From positions 1 to 64,000 of the forward strand of contig NZ_FTOG01000001.1 of the NCBI RefSeq assembly GCF_900156655.1: a stretch of 64,000 nt of DNA, written 5' to 3'. Numbering within the stretch: position 1 is the stretch's first letter; the number at the start of each line of letters is the position of its first letter. A program made the position numbers and the translations under genes. Positions 36,008 through 48,328 of the stretch are shown piece by piece. The stretch comes from Rhodobacter aestuarii (lineage in GTDB: Bacteria; Pseudomonadota; Alphaproteobacteria; Rhodobacterales; Rhodobacteraceae). Under the pieces are notes generated by a model. It saw only the letters and a program-made list of their open reading frames with translations. It had not been told where the DNA came from and did not search any database.

Positions 36008-36364
36008 ATGATCAAGAACTTCACCGACCCGCTGAAAATCACGGCGCTGATGCTGCCGTTTCTTGTTCTCTTCGCCGATCTGTCGGGGATGAGCAATCTG
36101 ACGCTGGGCTGGGGCCCGGTCATTGTGCTCACCATCGGCCTTTTGGCGCTTTGCCGTGTGCTTGACGTCATGGTGGGCGCCGATGACCGCAAAATGACGC
36201 CCGAGCGTGCGCGCATGGCGATCTGGGTCTTCCTTCTGGCGCTTGACCTTGTGGCGCTGATCTTTGCGATGATGCAGCCGGGCCTGACGCCCCTGGTGAT
36301 CGGCTTGGCCGTTGTCTTCGGCTTTGTCGGCATCCTTGGCCCGGGCCTGAAAAAACGCGCCTGA
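36008..36364 (+). CDS. Small membrane protein in the dcw cluster, 118 aa
   Basis: Three to four hydrophobic helices (about 10-28, 33-50, 70-88 and 95-112) joined by a charged cytoplasmic loop (GADDRKMTPERARMA). AAGGAAGGAC precedes the ATG. It lies between mraY and murD and is followed directly by a strong terminator, so it is the last gene of the first dcw transcript. I do not recognise the family. Confidence 0.75.
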   Translation: MIKNFTDPLKITALMLPFLVLFADLSGMSNLTLGWGPVIVLTIGLLALCRVLDVMVGADDRKMTPERARMAIWVFLLALDLVALIFAMMQPGLTPLVIGLAVVFGFVGILGPGLKKRA

Positions 36365-36386
36365 TCCGGTGCAAACCGACCTTCCG

Positions 36387-36424
36387 ACCCCGCGCCCTGA
36401 TCCGTCAGGGGCGGGGTTTTTCTT
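36387..36424 (+). terminator. Intrinsic terminator before murD
   Basis: CCCCGC-G-CCCTGA pairs with TCAGGG-GCGGGG (one bulged G) around TCCG, followed by TTTTTC. It divides the dcw cluster into separate transcripts. Confidence 0.88.
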
Positions 36425-36485
36425 TGCCTGATCCATGTCTGTGCTAGGGCGGATGTATCGAAGGGCTTTCCCTTTTATCTTGGCT

Positions 36486-36494
36486 CAAATATCT
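36486..36494 (+). repeat. CAAATATCT motif upstream of murD
   Basis: CAAATATCT followed by a G-run, 48 bases before murD. The same nonamer with a G/A-rich tail recurs before murB. I recall similar CAAATATC-G-rich elements in intergenic DNA of Rhodobacterales. Confidence 0.4.
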
Positions 36495-36541
36495 CGGGGG
36501 CGGGGCCGGGCGCGGCCTAAATCCAACGGCGAGGGCATGAA

Positions 36542-37942
36542 ATGATTCCGGTTCAGGGCTTTGAAGGCGCGAAGGTCGCGGTATTGGGGCTGGGCCGGTC
36601 TGGCCTTGCGGCGGCGGCGGCCCTTAAGGCGGGCGGCGCAGAGCCAGTTCTGTGGGATGACAGCCCCGAGGCGCGCGCCAAGGCCGAAGCGGCGGGGTTC
36701 ACCTGTGCCGATCTTACTCGTCAAGGCGCGTTTGACGGGATTGCGTGCCTGATTACCTCGCCCGGTATTCCACATCTTTACCCGCGCCCCAATCCGGTGA
36801 TTGCCGCCGCGATGGCGGCGGGTGTGCCGGTGGACAATGATATCGGCCTTTTCTTCCGCTCTTGGGCGACCGAGGCTTGGGATGATTTTGACATCGCCCC
36901 GCGCACGATTTGTGTGACGGGCTCAAACGGCAAATCCACCACCACGGCGCTGATCCACCATATTTTGCAGCACGCCGGGCGGCCCACGCAGATGGCGGGC
37001 AATATCGGGCGCGGGGTGCTTGATATCGACCCGGCGGTGGAGGGCGAGGTGGTGGTGCTGGAGTTGTCGAGCTACCAAACCGATCTGGCGCGCGCACTTA
37101 CCCCCGATATCGCGGTTTTCACCAACCTCTCGCCCGATCATCTGGATCGGCACGCGGGCATGGGAGGCTATTTCGCGGCGAAGCGTCGGCTTTTTGCCGA
37201 AGGCGGGCCGGATCGCGCGGTGATCGGCGTGGATGAACCCGAGGGGGTGTATCTGGCCAATCAAATCGCGATGGGGCGGGAGGATGATCGCCTGATCCGC
37301 GTTTCTGCCGCGCGCAAGCTCGGGGATTATGGCTGGTCGGTTTTCGCGCGCAAAGGTTTCTTGGCGGAATGGCGCAAGGGGCGACAAGTGGCCTCGATTG
37401 ATTTGCGCGCCATCACCGGGCTGCCCGGCGCGCACAACCACCAAAACGCCTGCGCGGCCTATGCGGCGGTGCGTAGCCTTGGGTTGGCGCCGAAGCTGAT
37501 TGAGGAAGCCTTTCACAGTTTTGGCGGGCTGCCGCATCGCAGCCAAACCGTGGCTGAAAAGCGCGGCGTGCGGTTTGTGAATGACAGCAAAGCCACCAAT
37601 GTCGATAGCGCCGCCAAAGCGCTGGAGGCATTCACGAATATCCGCTGGATCGTCGGCGGCATGGGCAAAGAGGGCGGCGTTGCGGCGCTTAAATCCAGCC
37701 TTGGCGCGGTGAAGAAAGCCTATTTCATCGGCCATTCGGCGCGCGATTTTGCGCTGGAACTTGCCCCCCTAGAACACGAAATTTGCGAAACGATGGAAGT
37801 GGCCGTGGCGCGCGCTTCGGCAGAGGCGGAGGCCGGCGATACAGTGCTTTTGGCCCCGGCGGCGGCAAGTTTCGACCAATACCCCAATTTTGAAAAACGG
37901 GGTGACCATTTCACCCAACTGGTGCAGGCTCTTCCCGATTAA
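36542..37942 (+). CDS. murD: UDP-MurNAc-L-Ala:D-Glu ligase MurD
   Basis: 466 residues. N-terminal [17 protein letters not shown] binds the UDP substrate. The ATP loop is [14 protein letters not shown], then [25 protein letters not shown] and [15 protein letters not shown]. It adds D-glutamate in the cytoplasm. It starts a new transcription unit after the terminator and may have its own promoter in the preceding 110 bases. Confidence 0.97.
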   Translation: MIPVQGFEGAKVAVLGLGRSGLAAAAALKAGGAEPVLWDDSPEARAKAEAAGFTCADLTRQGAFDGIACLITSPGIPHLYPRPNPVIAAAMAAGVPVDNDIGLFFRSWATEAWDDFDIAPRTICVTGSNGKSTTTALIHHILQHAGRPTQMAGNIGRGVLDIDPAVEGEVVVLELSSYQTDLARALTPDIAVFTNLSPDHLDRHAGMGGYFAAKRRLFAEGGPDRAVIGVDEPEGVYLANQIAMGREDDRLIRVSAARKLGDYGWSVFARKGFLAEWRKGRQVASIDLRAITGLPGAHNHQNACAAYAAVRSLGLAPKLIEEAFHSFGGLPHRSQTVAEKRGVRFVNDSKATNVDSAAKALEAFTNIRWIVGGMGKEGGVAALKSSLGAVKKAYFIGHSARDFALELAPLEHEICETMEVAVARASAEAEAGDTVLLAPAAASFDQYPNFEKRGDHFTQLVQALPD

Positions 37943-37962
37943 CATCTTTTGGGGAGGGGATG

Positions 37963-38421
37963 ATGGAAGGAAGCTGCACCTGCGGCGCGTTGCGCTATCG
38001 GCTGTTGGATGCGCCAATGATCGTGCATTGCTGCCATTGCACATGGTGCCAACGCGAAACCGGATCAGCCTTTGCGGTCAATGCCATGATCGAGACCGAT
38101 CAGTTGGACGTGACCGGCCCGGTCGATTACATCCTTACCCCCTCGGCCTCGGGCAAGGGGCAAGAGGTGGCGCGCTGCCCAAGCTGCCAAGTGGCGGTCT
38201 TTAGCCATTACGGCGGGGCAGGGCGCAAGATTGCCTTTGTGCGCGTGGGCACGCTGGCCGAGCCCGCCGCTTGCCCGCCCGATGCGCATATTTTCACCTC
38301 CACCAAGCAGCCTTGGGTGGTGCTGGGGGAGGGCACACCTGCTTATGAGGGCTATTACCGCAGCGCGGATCTGTGGTCCGATGCGGCGCTGGCGCGGCGC
38401 AAAGCGGTGCTTGGCAAGTAA
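37963..38421 (+). CDS. GFA/CENP-V family zinc protein
   Basis: 152 residues; ATG at 37963 is preferred over 37960 for spacing from GGGGAGG. The zinc-binding cysteines are SCTCGALRY, CCHCTWCQRETGSAF and RCPSCQVAVFS, the standard pattern of the glutathione-dependent formaldehyde-activating (GFA) fold. The real substrate of most members is unknown. It lies 20 bases after murD and starts a block of non-dcw genes that splits the cluster. Confidence 0.88.
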   Translation: MEGSCTCGALRYRLLDAPMIVHCCHCTWCQRETGSAFAVNAMIETDQLDVTGPVDYILTPSASGKGQEVARCPSCQVAVFSHYGGAGRKIAFVRVGTLAEPAACPPDAHIFTSTKQPWVVLGEGTPAYEGYYRSADLWSDAALARRKAVLGK

Positions 38422-38517
38422 ACCTTTGGGCCAAGGGCTTTTTCGCCGCGGGCGCGGCGCTTGACAGTGCCTGCGCCGAGGCAAAGAAAATCTGTGTCAT
38501 ACCAAAGAAATGAGTCT

Positions 38518-39003
38518 ATGGACATGAAACAGATTTTGGGGGCCGCTGCGGCGGCGCTAGCGCTGGGCACCTGTGGTGCCGGGGCTGCGAGTTTTGACGA
38601 ATACCCGGCAGAGCCGTTCACGGCGAAGCCGCAGTATCCAGATTTTCAAGGTGCGCCAGAGATTTACTCGGTCTTTCACACGCGGCTGAACGATGCCGCC
38701 CATAGCGCGGCCAATTTTGGCGGGCGTTGGGTGGTTGAAGAGCTTGGCTGCGGTTCGGGCTGTGTGATGGCCTTTGTGATCGACCATAAAACCGGGGCGA
38801 TTGTGGATGCGCCGATCAGTGGCGAAAACAATCTGAACGCGCGCTACTATTACCGCGCCGATAGCAATCTGCTCAAAACCACGTGGATCGAGGGCGATTT
38901 CATGACCGGCGTGTGCATGATTGGCGAATGGGTGCTGGATGATCGCGGCTTTCACCTGATTTCCGTGACGCGGCATGTGCCGCTGGAAGATTGCCAGCAA
39001 TAA
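38518..39003 (+). CDS. Secreted hypothetical protein, paralogue 1
   Basis: 161 residues. A signal peptide (MDMKQILGAAAAALALGTCG to AGA) is followed by a globular domain with FHTRLNDAAHSAANFGGRWV, ELGCGSGCVMAFVIDHKTG, GENNL, YYRADSNLLKTTWI, CMIGEW and a final PLEDC. Four cysteines probably form disulfides in the periplasm. The gene immediately downstream encodes a close paralogue, so this is a tandem duplication. I cannot name the family. TTGACA at 38461 may be its -35 box. Confidence 0.8.
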   Translation: MDMKQILGAAAAALALGTCGAGAASFDEYPAEPFTAKPQYPDFQGAPEIYSVFHTRLNDAAHSAANFGGRWVVEELGCGSGCVMAFVIDHKTGAIVDAPISGENNLNARYYYRADSNLLKTTWIEGDFMTGVCMIGEWVLDDRGFHLISVTRHVPLEDCQQ

Positions 39004-39114
39004 GCTGTGATTGGGCGGCCCGCGTTTGTCGCCCCTTCCTTTGCGCGCTTGACAGCTTTGCCCCCTGCTTCAGACTGGACGCAATCTCCCGTATTGATTG
39101 TTGAGGCAGAGCTT

Positions 39115-39594
39115 ATGAAACACCCGCTTTTCACCGCGTTGATGCTCGGCGCGCTCATGGCCGCGCCGGCTTTGGCCGAAAGCTTCTCCAACTTCCCCGC
39201 CGCGCCCTATCAGGGCACGTCGAAGATGCCCGATTTCAATGGCGCGCAAAAAGACTATACGATGTTTCGCACGCGCCTTGGCAATGCCGCGCAGCGAGAG
39301 GCAGATTTTGCAGGCAGCTGGGTGGTGGAGCAATTTGGCTGCGGCACGGGCTGTTCGCTCGCCTTCGTGGTCGATCATAAAACCGGGCAAATTTTGGATC
39401 TGCCGGTAGGGGGCGAGAACAACCTCTACCTCCGCCTCTATCACCGCGCTGATAGCCGTTTGATGAAAACCACGTGGATCGACGGGTTTTGGGACAGTGG
39501 CAAATGCATGATCGGGGAATGGAGTCTTGAAAATGGTGCGTTCCAGCCCGTGGCGGTGACCGAACATTTCCCCTTGGAAGATTGTCAGAACTAG
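39115..39594 (+). CDS. Secreted hypothetical protein, paralogue 2
   Basis: 159 residues from the ATG at 39115 (GAGG upstream). Signal peptide MKHPLFTALMLGALMAAPALA. The mature part matches paralogue 1 throughout: FRTRLGNAAQREADFAGSWV, QFGCGTGCSLAFVVDHKTG, GENNL, YHRADSRLMKTTWI, CMIGEW and PLEDC. The same cysteine pattern is kept while surface residues differ, so both copies appear functional. It ends next to the convergent chrA gene. Confidence 0.8.
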   Translation: MKHPLFTALMLGALMAAPALAESFSNFPAAPYQGTSKMPDFNGAQKDYTMFRTRLGNAAQREADFAGSWVVEQFGCGTGCSLAFVVDHKTGQILDLPVGGENNLYLRLYHRADSRLMKTTWIDGFWDSGKCMIGEWSLENGAFQPVAVTEHFPLEDCQN

Positions 39595-39600
39595 CGCCGC

Positions 39601-41780
<2,180 letters not shown>

Positions 41781-41877
41781 TCATGGGTGTTTTCCCTAGG
41801 CATCGCGGGCAACATGGTCTAAAGTTGGGTGAAGACCCGGACACCGGGCGAGCAGAGGCAGCAAGAGCAGTTCAGCC

Positions 41878-43047
41878 ATGACAGAGATGGTTTTTGGCAC
41901 CGTGCCCGTGCGGGCCACGGATGCGGTTTTGCCACGTTGGTGGCGCACGATCGACAAATGGGCCCTTGCGGCCGTGCTGGCGCTGTTTGGCGTTGGCATG
42001 CTTTTGGGGCTCGCGGCCTCGGTGCCGTTGGCCGAAAAGAACGGCCTGCCGCCGTTTTTCTATGTGAAAAAACAAGCGTTTTTCGGCGGGATCGGGCTTG
42101 TGACGATGCTTGGTTTGTCGCTTTTGAGCCCGCAACAAGTACGCCGGATCGGGGTGATTGGCTTCATTGGCGCCTTCATCACGCTGATGGCGCTGCCGGT
42201 GATTGGCACCGATTTTGGCAAAGGGGCGGTGCGCTGGATCTCGCTTGGCTTTGCCTCGCTGCAGCCCTCTGAATTTCTCAAGCCCGCTTTCGTGATTGTG
42301 GGCGCGTGGTTTATGGCCGCTGGCCAAGAGGTCGCGGGCCCGCCCGGTCGGCTTTATTCCTTCATTCTGACCGCAGTGATTGTTGTCACGCTGGCGCTGC
42401 AACCCGACTTTGGCCAAGCCTCGCTGATCCTGTTTTCGTGGATGGTGATGTATTTCGTTTCGGGGGCGCCGATCTTGCCTTTGGCGGCGGCGGCGGGGCT
42501 GAGCGCAGCGGGGGGTGTTTTTGCCTATAATATGTCCGAACACGTGGCGCGCCGGATCAATGGGTTCCTGAGCGCCGATATCGACCCGCGCACCCAGATT
42601 GGCTATGCGACCAACGCTATTCAAGAAGGCGGCTTCTTTGGCGTGGGGGTGGGCCAAGGCTCGGTGAAATGGTCACTGCCCGATGCGCATACGGATTTTA
42701 TCATTGCTGTGGCGGCAGAAGAATATGGCCTGATCCTCGTGCTGTTGATCATCGCGCTTTATGCCACCGTGGTGCTGCGTTCGATCGGGCGGATGACGCT
42801 GGAGCGTGACCCGTTTGCGCGCATTGCGGGCACCGGGCTGGCCTGTGCCTTTGGCGTGCAAGCCTTCATCAATATGGGGGTCGCGGTGCGTCTTTTGCCC
42901 GCCAAGGGGATGACGCTGCCGTTTGTGAGCTATGGGGGCTCGTCTGTCATTGCCAGCGGCATCGCGCTTGGTTTCTTGCTTGCGCTGACCCGCACGCGCC
43001 CGAAAAACGAGATTGCCCGCATCCTTGGCAATCGCGCCAAGGGCTGA
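41878..43047 (+). CDS. ftsW: Septal peptidoglycan glycosyltransferase FtsW
   Basis: 389 residues, about ten helices, SEDS family. Diagnostic segments are [74 protein letters not shown] and [13 protein letters not shown]. It polymerises lipid II at the septum with FtsI. It begins a second dcw block and is followed after 10 bases by murG. Confidence 0.97.
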   Translation: MTEMVFGTVPVRATDAVLPRWWRTIDKWALAAVLALFGVGMLLGLAASVPLAEKNGLPPFFYVKKQAFFGGIGLVTMLGLSLLSPQQVRRIGVIGFIGAFITLMALPVIGTDFGKGAVRWISLGFASLQPSEFLKPAFVIVGAWFMAAGQEVAGPPGRLYSFILTAVIVVTLALQPDFGQASLILFSWMVMYFVSGAPILPLAAAAGLSAAGGVFAYNMSEHVARRINGFLSADIDPRTQIGYATNAIQEGGFFGVGVGQGSVKWSLPDAHTDFIIAVAAEEYGLILVLLIIALYATVVLRSIGRMTLERDPFARIAGTGLACAFGVQAFINMGVAVRLLPAKGMTLPFVSYGGSSVIASGIALGFLLALTRTRPKNEIARILGNRAKG

Positions 43048-43057
43048 GGGGGCTGTG

Positions 43058-44167
43058 ATGTCGAACAAAGCCGCCAAACCGCCCCTTTTGTTGATCGCCG
43101 CCGGGGGCACCGGTGGGCATATGTTTCCCGCGCAAGCGCTGGCCGAGGCGATGGTGCGCCGGGGCTGGCGGGTGAAGCTATCAACCGATGCGCGCGGTGC
43201 GCGTTATACGGGCGGCTTCCCGCATGTGGTGCAGGTGGATCAGGTGGCCTCTGCCACTTTCGCGCGGGGTGGGCCGCTTGCCAAATTGGCGGTGCCGTTT
43301 CGCATTGCGGGCGGCGTGGTTTCCGCGATTTGGCGCAATATGATGGACCGCCCTGCCGTGGTGGTGGGCTTTGGGGGCTACCCGACAATTCCGGCGCTGA
43401 CCTCCGCCACGGTGCTCGGCATCCCGCGCGCGATCCATGAACAAAACGGCGTCATGGGCAAGGTGAACCGGGTCTTTGCCAAACGCGTGCAGGCTTTTGC
43501 TTGCGGCACTTGGCCGACCGATTTGCCCAAAGGCGTGCAAGGCATTCACACCGGCAACCCGGTGCGCGCAGCGGTGGCCGAGCGTGCCGCCGCGCCTTAT
43601 ATCCAGCCCGGCGATTACCCAATGTCGGTTTTGGTGATTGGCGGCAGCCAAGGCGCGCGGATCTTGTCGGATCTTGTCCCCGCTGCGATTGCGAGCCTGC
43701 CCGAGAGCATTCGCCACCTTCTGCGCGTGGCGCATCAGGCGCGGCCCGAAGATGGCGCCCGCGTGGCGCGCGCCTATGCCGAAGCGGGCATTGATGCCGA
43801 GGTGGAGCCGTTTTTCTCGGATGTGCCGCGCCGCTTGGCGGAATGTCAGCTGGTGATTTCGCGGGCCGGGGCGTCGTCTGTGGCCGATATTTCGGTGATC
43901 GGGCGGCCTGCGATCCTTATTCCTTACGCCGTTGCCGCGGGGGATCACCAAACCGCCAACGCGCGCGGGCTGGTCGAAGCGGGCGGGGCGATCCGTATGC
44001 CCGAAAGCGCCGCGAGCGTCGAAAGCTTGCGTGATCAGATCGCACTGGTGCTGGACAATCCCGAAGGGGCAGGGCAGATGGCGCGAGCGTCGCTGAGCTA
44101 TGGCATCCCCGATGCCACCGCGCGCCTTGTTGCCCTTGTCGAACAGCTTGCAGGACCCGAGACATGA
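43058..44167 (+). CDS. murG: UDP-GlcNAc transferase MurG
   Basis: 369 residues from the ATG at 43058, with GAGGGGG upstream; an upstream in-frame start would overlap ftsW. GT28 glycosyltransferase: [44 protein letters not shown] and [25 protein letters not shown]. It adds GlcNAc to lipid I, giving lipid II at the inner face of the membrane. ATGA overlap with murC. Confidence 0.97.
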   Translation: MSNKAAKPPLLLIAAGGTGGHMFPAQALAEAMVRRGWRVKLSTDARGARYTGGFPHVVQVDQVASATFARGGPLAKLAVPFRIAGGVVSAIWRNMMDRPAVVVGFGGYPTIPALTSATVLGIPRAIHEQNGVMGKVNRVFAKRVQAFACGTWPTDLPKGVQGIHTGNPVRAAVAERAAAPYIQPGDYPMSVLVIGGSQGARILSDLVPAAIASLPESIRHLLRVAHQARPEDGARVARAYAEAGIDAEVEPFFSDVPRRLAECQLVISRAGASSVADISVIGRPAILIPYAVAAGDHQTANARGLVEAGGAIRMPESAASVESLRDQIALVLDNPEGAGQMARASLSYGIPDATARLVALVEQLAGPET

Positions 44168-45576
44168 ACGCCACCAAACTGCCCGGGGAACTTGGCCCCA
44201 TCCATTTCGTCGGCATCGGCGGCATTGGCATGTCTGGCATTGCCGAAGTGCTGCTGACGCAGGGCTTTTCGGTGCAGGGTTCGGATGCGAAAGCCTCCAA
44301 AATTACCCAGCGGCTCGAGGAATTGGGCGCAGTGGTCTATGAGGGCCAGCGCGCCGAGAATATTGGCGAGGCGGCGGTTGTCGTGATCTCTTCGGCGATC
44401 AAACCGGGCAACCCGGAATTGGAAGAGGCGCGCAGACGCCAGCTTCCGGTGGTGCGCCGCGCGGAAATGCTGGCCGAACTGATGCGGCTCCGTTCCAACA
44501 TTGCCGTTGCGGGCACGCATGGCAAAACCACCACCACGACGATGGTGGCCACGCTGCTCGATAAAGGCAATTTCGATCCGACCGTGATCAACGGCGGGAT
44601 CATCCATGCCTATGGCTCTAACGCGCGTGCGGGCGCAGGCGAATGGATGGTGGTGGAGGCGGACGAGTCTGACGGCTCTTTCAACCGCTTGCCCGCGACC
44701 ATTGCCATTGTGACCAATATCGACCCCGAGCATATGGAGCATTGGGGCACGATCGAGAACCTGCGCAAAGGCTTTTATGATTTTGTCTCGGGCATTCCGT
44801 TTTACGGGCTGGCGGTGTGCTGCACCGATCATCCCGAGGTGCAGGCGCTGGTTGGCAAGGTCAATGACCGCCGTGTGATGACCTTTGGCTTCAACGCCCA
44901 AGCCGATGTGCGCGCGGTCAACCTCAGCTTTGAAAAGGGCAATGCGCATTTCGACGTGTTGCTGCAATCCGAAGAAGACGGCGCGATGATCGAAGGGTGC
45001 ACCCTGCCGATGCCGGGCGATCACAACGTCTCGAACGCTTTGGCCGCAATCGCTGTGGCGCGTCATCTGGGCATGAAGAAAGACGAAATCCGCGCAGCTT
45101 TGGCAGCCTTTGGCGGGGTGAACCGCCGCTTCACCAAAGTGGGCGAGGTTTTGGGCGGCGTCACGGTGATTGACGACTACGGCCACCACCCGGTGGAAAT
45201 TGCCGCCGTGTTGAAAGCGGCGCGCCAAGCCGTTTCGGGCACGCCCGGCGCGCGGGTGATTGCCGCGCACCAGCCGCATCGCTATTCGCGGCTGTCTTCC
45301 CTTTTTGACGATTTCTGCACCTGTTTCAACGAAGCTGATGTGGTCGCGATTGCCGATGTCTATGCCGCTGGCGAAGATCCGATCCCGGGGGCGAGCCGCG
45401 ATGATCTGGTCTCGGGCCTCATTCGCCACGGTCACCGCCACGCCCGCGCGCTTTTCAACGAAGAAGATCTCGCGCGGCTCGTGAAAGAACAGGCGCGTCC
45501 GGGTGATATTGTGGTTTGCCTTGGCGCGGGAACGATTTCGACTTGGGCACAGGCTCTGCCCGCAAAACTCGGATAG
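44164..45576 (+). CDS. murC: UDP-MurNAc:L-alanine ligase MurC
   Basis: 470 residues. UDP-binding [21 protein letters not shown] loop [38 protein letters not shown] and HQPHRYSRL. It adds the first amino acid of the stem peptide. It overlaps murG by four bases and is followed after 11 bases by the DUF2484 gene. Confidence 0.98.
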   Translation: MNATKLPGELGPIHFVGIGGIGMSGIAEVLLTQGFSVQGSDAKASKITQRLEELGAVVYEGQRAENIGEAAVVVISSAIKPGNPELEEARRRQLPVVRRAEMLAELMRLRSNIAVAGTHGKTTTTTMVATLLDKGNFDPTVINGGIIHAYGSNARAGAGEWMVVEADESDGSFNRLPATIAIVTNIDPEHMEHWGTIENLRKGFYDFVSGIPFYGLAVCCTDHPEVQALVGKVNDRRVMTFGFNAQADVRAVNLSFEKGNAHFDVLLQSEEDGAMIEGCTLPMPGDHNVSNALAAIAVARHLGMKKDEIRAALAAFGGVNRRFTKVGEVLGGVTVIDDYGHHPVEIAAVLKAARQAVSGTPGARVIAAHQPHRYSRLSSLFDDFCTCFNEADVVAIADVYAAGEDPIPGASRDDLVSGLIRHGHRHARALFNEEDLARLVKEQARPGDIVVCLGAGTISTWAQALPAKLG

Positions 45577-45587
45577 GAGGGGCAGCC

Positions 45588-45830
45588 ATGACACTTTCGC
45601 TTGCCGTCGCCTGTCTTTGGGTGGTGGTGGCTTCGGTCATCGCGCTGGGGCCGCAACGCTATCATTGGCCCGCCGCTTGGGGGCTGATTGCTGTCGGCGT
45701 GCCGATTTTGGGCTGGGTCACTTGGACCAATGGCCCGATCTGGGGGCTTGTGGTGTTGGCCGGGGGCCTGAGCGTGTTGCGCTGGCCCGTGCGGCGGCTG
45801 TTTGCAAGCCTGAGCCGGGCCGAGCGCTAA
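45588..45830 (+). CDS. DUF2484 family membrane protein
   Basis: 80 residues, AGGAGG before the ATG. Three hydrophobic segments (about 3-22, 28-46 and 50-63) and an Arg-rich end. Small proteins of this kind (DUF2484) are found between murC and murB in Rhodobacteraceae; their role is unknown but the location suggests cell-envelope synthesis. It converges with the next gene, 8 bases between stops. Confidence 0.8.
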   Translation: MTLSLAVACLWVVVASVIALGPQRYHWPAAWGLIAVGVPILGWVTWTNGPIWGLVVLAGGLSVLRWPVRRLFASLSRAER

Positions 45831-45838
45831 GTCTTTCG

Positions 45839-46138
45839 TCAAGCAATGCTTTGTTGCGGTGCGGGCGGGTAAGCCACGCGCGCTTGCGGACGCACGGCAC
45901 GGCGCGCGGCCTCGGGGTCCATGCTCGGGCTTTCGGGGCGCAGCGGCGTTTGCGCTTCGCGCAGCCAGCGCGCGAAGATCAAGCCAAAAGCCCCGCCGAC
46001 GACAAAGCCAAAAGTGGCGGCAACGGCAAAAAGCATCCAGTCGTGATAGCCAGCCGTGAGGCCAAGGACGATCACCGCTCCGGTGGTGACGGCCATGGAG
46101 ACGGAAACCACGGTCAGGCGCATAAGCGGAAGGCGCAT
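45839..46138 (-). CDS. Small two-helix membrane protein inside the dcw cluster
   Basis: 99 residues from the ATG at 46138, with AGGAGA 6 bases upstream; a start at 46162 is weaker. Two hydrophobic helices (about 6-26 and 33-56, AATFGFVVGGAFGLIFARW) and a disordered Pro/Arg/Glu-rich cytoplasmic tail. It reads against the dcw direction between DUF2484 and murB. The family is not recognised. Confidence 0.7.
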   Translation of the reverse strand: MRLPLMRLTVVSVSMAVTTGAVIVLGLTAGYHDWMLFAVAATFGFVVGGAFGLIFARWLREAQTPLRPESPSMDPEAARRAVRPQARVAYPPAPQQSIA

Positions 46139-46294
46139 GATATTCTCCTGTGTTGGGCGCATATTGAATGGCTGAAACGGTTGGCGCGCGCATTAAGTTG
46201 CACGCGATACGCAAATGTGAACCGGGGCAGGGGGGCGCTTTCCCCGGCTATTTCCGCAAGTCGCATGGGAAAATGGCCTGCCGTCGACTTGGTC

Positions 46295-46303
46295 CAAATA
46301 TCT
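46295..46303 (+). repeat. CAAATATCT motif upstream of murB
   Basis: Second copy of CAAATATCT, followed by AAGGGAGG, 76 bases before the murB start. Compare the copy before murD. Confidence 0.4.
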
Positions 46304-46311
46304 AAGGGAGG

Positions 46312-46354
46312 AATGGGGCAAAGGCCCAGAGCGGCAGCGCCCCCTTGCCCCATT
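46312..46354 (+). other. Long hairpin in the murB leader
   Basis: AATGGGGCAA (46312-46321) pairs perfectly with TTGCCCCATT (46345-46354), enclosing 23 bases. It lies 25 bases before the murB ATG and could affect translation initiation or terminate upstream transcription. Confidence 0.5.
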
Positions 46355-46379
46355 GGCCGCGCCGCGCTAGGGCAGGCTT

Positions 46380-47300
46380 ATGGACAGCCTTTCTTATACC
46401 CCGCGCGGCGTGCTGACGCCGCAACGCTCGCTTGCCGATCTGACGTGGTTGCGCGTGGGTGGGCCTGCGGATTGGTTCTTTCAACCCGCTGATGAAGATG
46501 ACCTTGCCGCGTTTTTGAAGGCCCTGCCCGCAGATGTGGCGGTGTTCCCGATGGGGGTGGGGTCAAACCTGATCGTGCGCGATGGCGGCATTCGCGCAGT
46601 GGTGATCCGGCTGGGGCGCGGCTTCAACGGCATTGAAGTCGATGGCGAGACCGTTACCGCAGGCGCGGCGGCGCTCGATGCCCATGTGGCGCGCAAAGCC
46701 GCGCAGGCGGGGCGCGACCTTACCTTTTTGCGCACCATTCCGGGCAGCATTGGCGGCGCGGTGAAGATGAATGCGGGCTGTTATGGTTCCTATGTGGCCG
46801 ATCACCTGATTTCGGTGCGCATTGTGACCCGTGCGGGCGAGGTGCAAACGCTGCCCGCCGAGGCGCTCAACTTGGCCTATCGGTCCTCGCAATTGCCCGA
46901 GGGCGCGGTGATTGTTTCTGCCACCTTCCGCGCTGCGGAGGGGGAACCGGGGGCGTTGGAGGCGCGGATGGTCGATCAAATCGCCAAACGCGACGCGAGC
47001 CAGCCCACCAAGGAACGTTCCGCGGGCTCGACCTTCCGCAATCCGTCGGGCGCGTCTTCTACGGGCCGGGCCGATGACACGCATGAGTTGAAGGCTTGGG
47101 CGGTGATCGACAAAGCCGGAATGCGTGGTGCGACTTTGGGCGGCGCGCAAATGAGCGAAAAGCACTCCAATTTCTTGATCAACGCGGGCGGGGCCTCGGC
47201 GCATGATCTTGAGCAATTGGGCGAAGAGGTTCGCAAAAAGGTTTTGCAGACGCAGGGAATTTCGTTAGAATGGGAAATCATGCGTATCGGCGAATATTGA
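46380..47300 (+). CDS. murB: UDP-N-acetylenolpyruvoylglucosamine reductase MurB
   Basis: 306 residues. FAD-binding [45 protein letters not shown], and C-terminal AGSTFRNP (with the catalytic Ser), [21 protein letters not shown]. It is a type II-like MurB without the extra type I loop insert. It reduces UDP-GlcNAc-enolpyruvate to UDP-MurNAc. The leader has a long hairpin and a CAAATATCT motif, suggesting a separate promoter. Confidence 0.97.
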   Translation: MDSLSYTPRGVLTPQRSLADLTWLRVGGPADWFFQPADEDDLAAFLKALPADVAVFPMGVGSNLIVRDGGIRAVVIRLGRGFNGIEVDGETVTAGAAALDAHVARKAAQAGRDLTFLRTIPGSIGGAVKMNAGCYGSYVADHLISVRIVTRAGEVQTLPAEALNLAYRSSQLPEGAVIVSATFRAAEGEPGALEARMVDQIAKRDASQPTKERSAGSTFRNPSGASSTGRADDTHELKAWAVIDKAGMRGATLGGAQMSEKHSNFLINAGGASAHDLEQLGEEVRKKVLQTQGISLEWEIMRIGEY

Positions 47301-47326
47301 GGCGCGACACGCAACTATAACAAGAT

Positions 47327-47392
47327 GCATGGGGCAGCCCATGCGCAAACAAAAAGACCGGGATAGTCCCGGAACGCACGGGGACAACCCCG
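47327..47392 (+). other. Three consecutive hairpins in the murB-ddl gap
   Basis: Perfect stems GCATGGG/CCCATGC (47327-47344), CCGGGA/TCCCGG (47358-47372) and CGGGG/CCCCG (47379-47392), one after another in 66 bases, ending 12 bases before ddl. No T-run follows. They could act as an mRNA-stabilising or regulatory leader. Confidence 0.55.
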
Positions 47393-47404
47393 GCAGAGGC
47401 GAAA

Positions 47405-48328
47405 GTGGCGGGTATGTCGAGCAGGACAGCCCCCCTTGTGGCGGTACTAATGGGCGGACCCTCGGCTGAGCGCGAGGTGTCTTTGTCGTCCGGGCGCGAA
47501 TGCGCCAAGGCGTTGCAAGCGGCGGGATACGACACAGTTGAGATTGATGCGGGGGTAGACCTCGCGGCGCGGTTGCAAGAGGCCGCGCCTGATGTCGTGT
47601 TCAATGCGCTGCATGGCCGCTTTGGCGAAGATGGCTGCGTGCAGGGTCTTTTGGAATGGTTGCGGCTGCCCTACACCCATTCGGGCGTGCTGGCTTCTGC
47701 TCTTGCGATGGACAAAATCCGCGCGAAAGAGGCGTATAAGGCGGCGGGCCTGCCGGTGATGGAGAGCCGCTTGGCCACCAAAGCGGAAGTGGCCGCCGCG
47801 CATGTGTTGCCCGTGCCTTATGTGGTGAAGCCGAATAACGAAGGTTCCTCGGTCGGGGTTTATCTGGTGATGGAGGGCGCGAATGCGCCGCCGGTGCTTG
47901 ATGACGCCATGCCCGAAGTGGTGATGGTCGAGACCTATGCGCCGGGCCGCGAACTGACCTGCACCGTGCTAGGCGACCGCGCGCTTTGCGTCACTGAGAT
48001 CATCACCACGGGTTGGTATGATTACGCCGCGAAATACACCGCAGGCGGGTCGCGCCATATCTGCCCGGCAGAGCTGCCCGATGATATTCGCGAAGCCTGC
48101 CGCGATTACGCTTTGCGCGCGCACAAGGCGCTTGGTTGCAAAGGCGTCAGCCGCACCGATTTTCGTTGGGATGAGACGCGCGGGCGCGACGGGCTGATTT
48201 TGCTTGAAACCAATACCCAGCCGGGGATGACGCCCACCTCACTCGTGCCCGAGCAGGCCGCCGCTGAGGGGATGGATTTCCCCGCGCTTTGCCGTTGGAT
48301 TGTGGAGGATGCCTCATGCGACCGCTGA
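47405..48328 (+). CDS. ddl: D-alanine--D-alanine ligase
   Basis: 307 residues from the GTG at 47405, 5 bases after GAGG; the ATG at 47414 is the alternative. ATP-grasp enzyme with [59 protein letters not shown] and [15 protein letters not shown]. It makes D-Ala-D-Ala for MurF. It overlaps ftsQ by 13 bases. Confidence 0.96.
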   Translation: MAGMSSRTAPLVAVLMGGPSAEREVSLSSGRECAKALQAAGYDTVEIDAGVDLAARLQEAAPDVVFNALHGRFGEDGCVQGLLEWLRLPYTHSGVLASALAMDKIRAKEAYKAAGLPVMESRLATKAEVAAAHVLPVPYVVKPNNEGSSVGVYLVMEGANAPPVLDDAMPEVVMVETYAPGRELTCTVLGDRALCVTEIITTGWYDYAAKYTAGGSRHICPAELPDDIREACRDYALRAHKALGCKGVSRTDFRWDETRGRDGLILLETNTQPGMTPTSLVPEQAAAEGMDFPALCRWIVEDASCDR

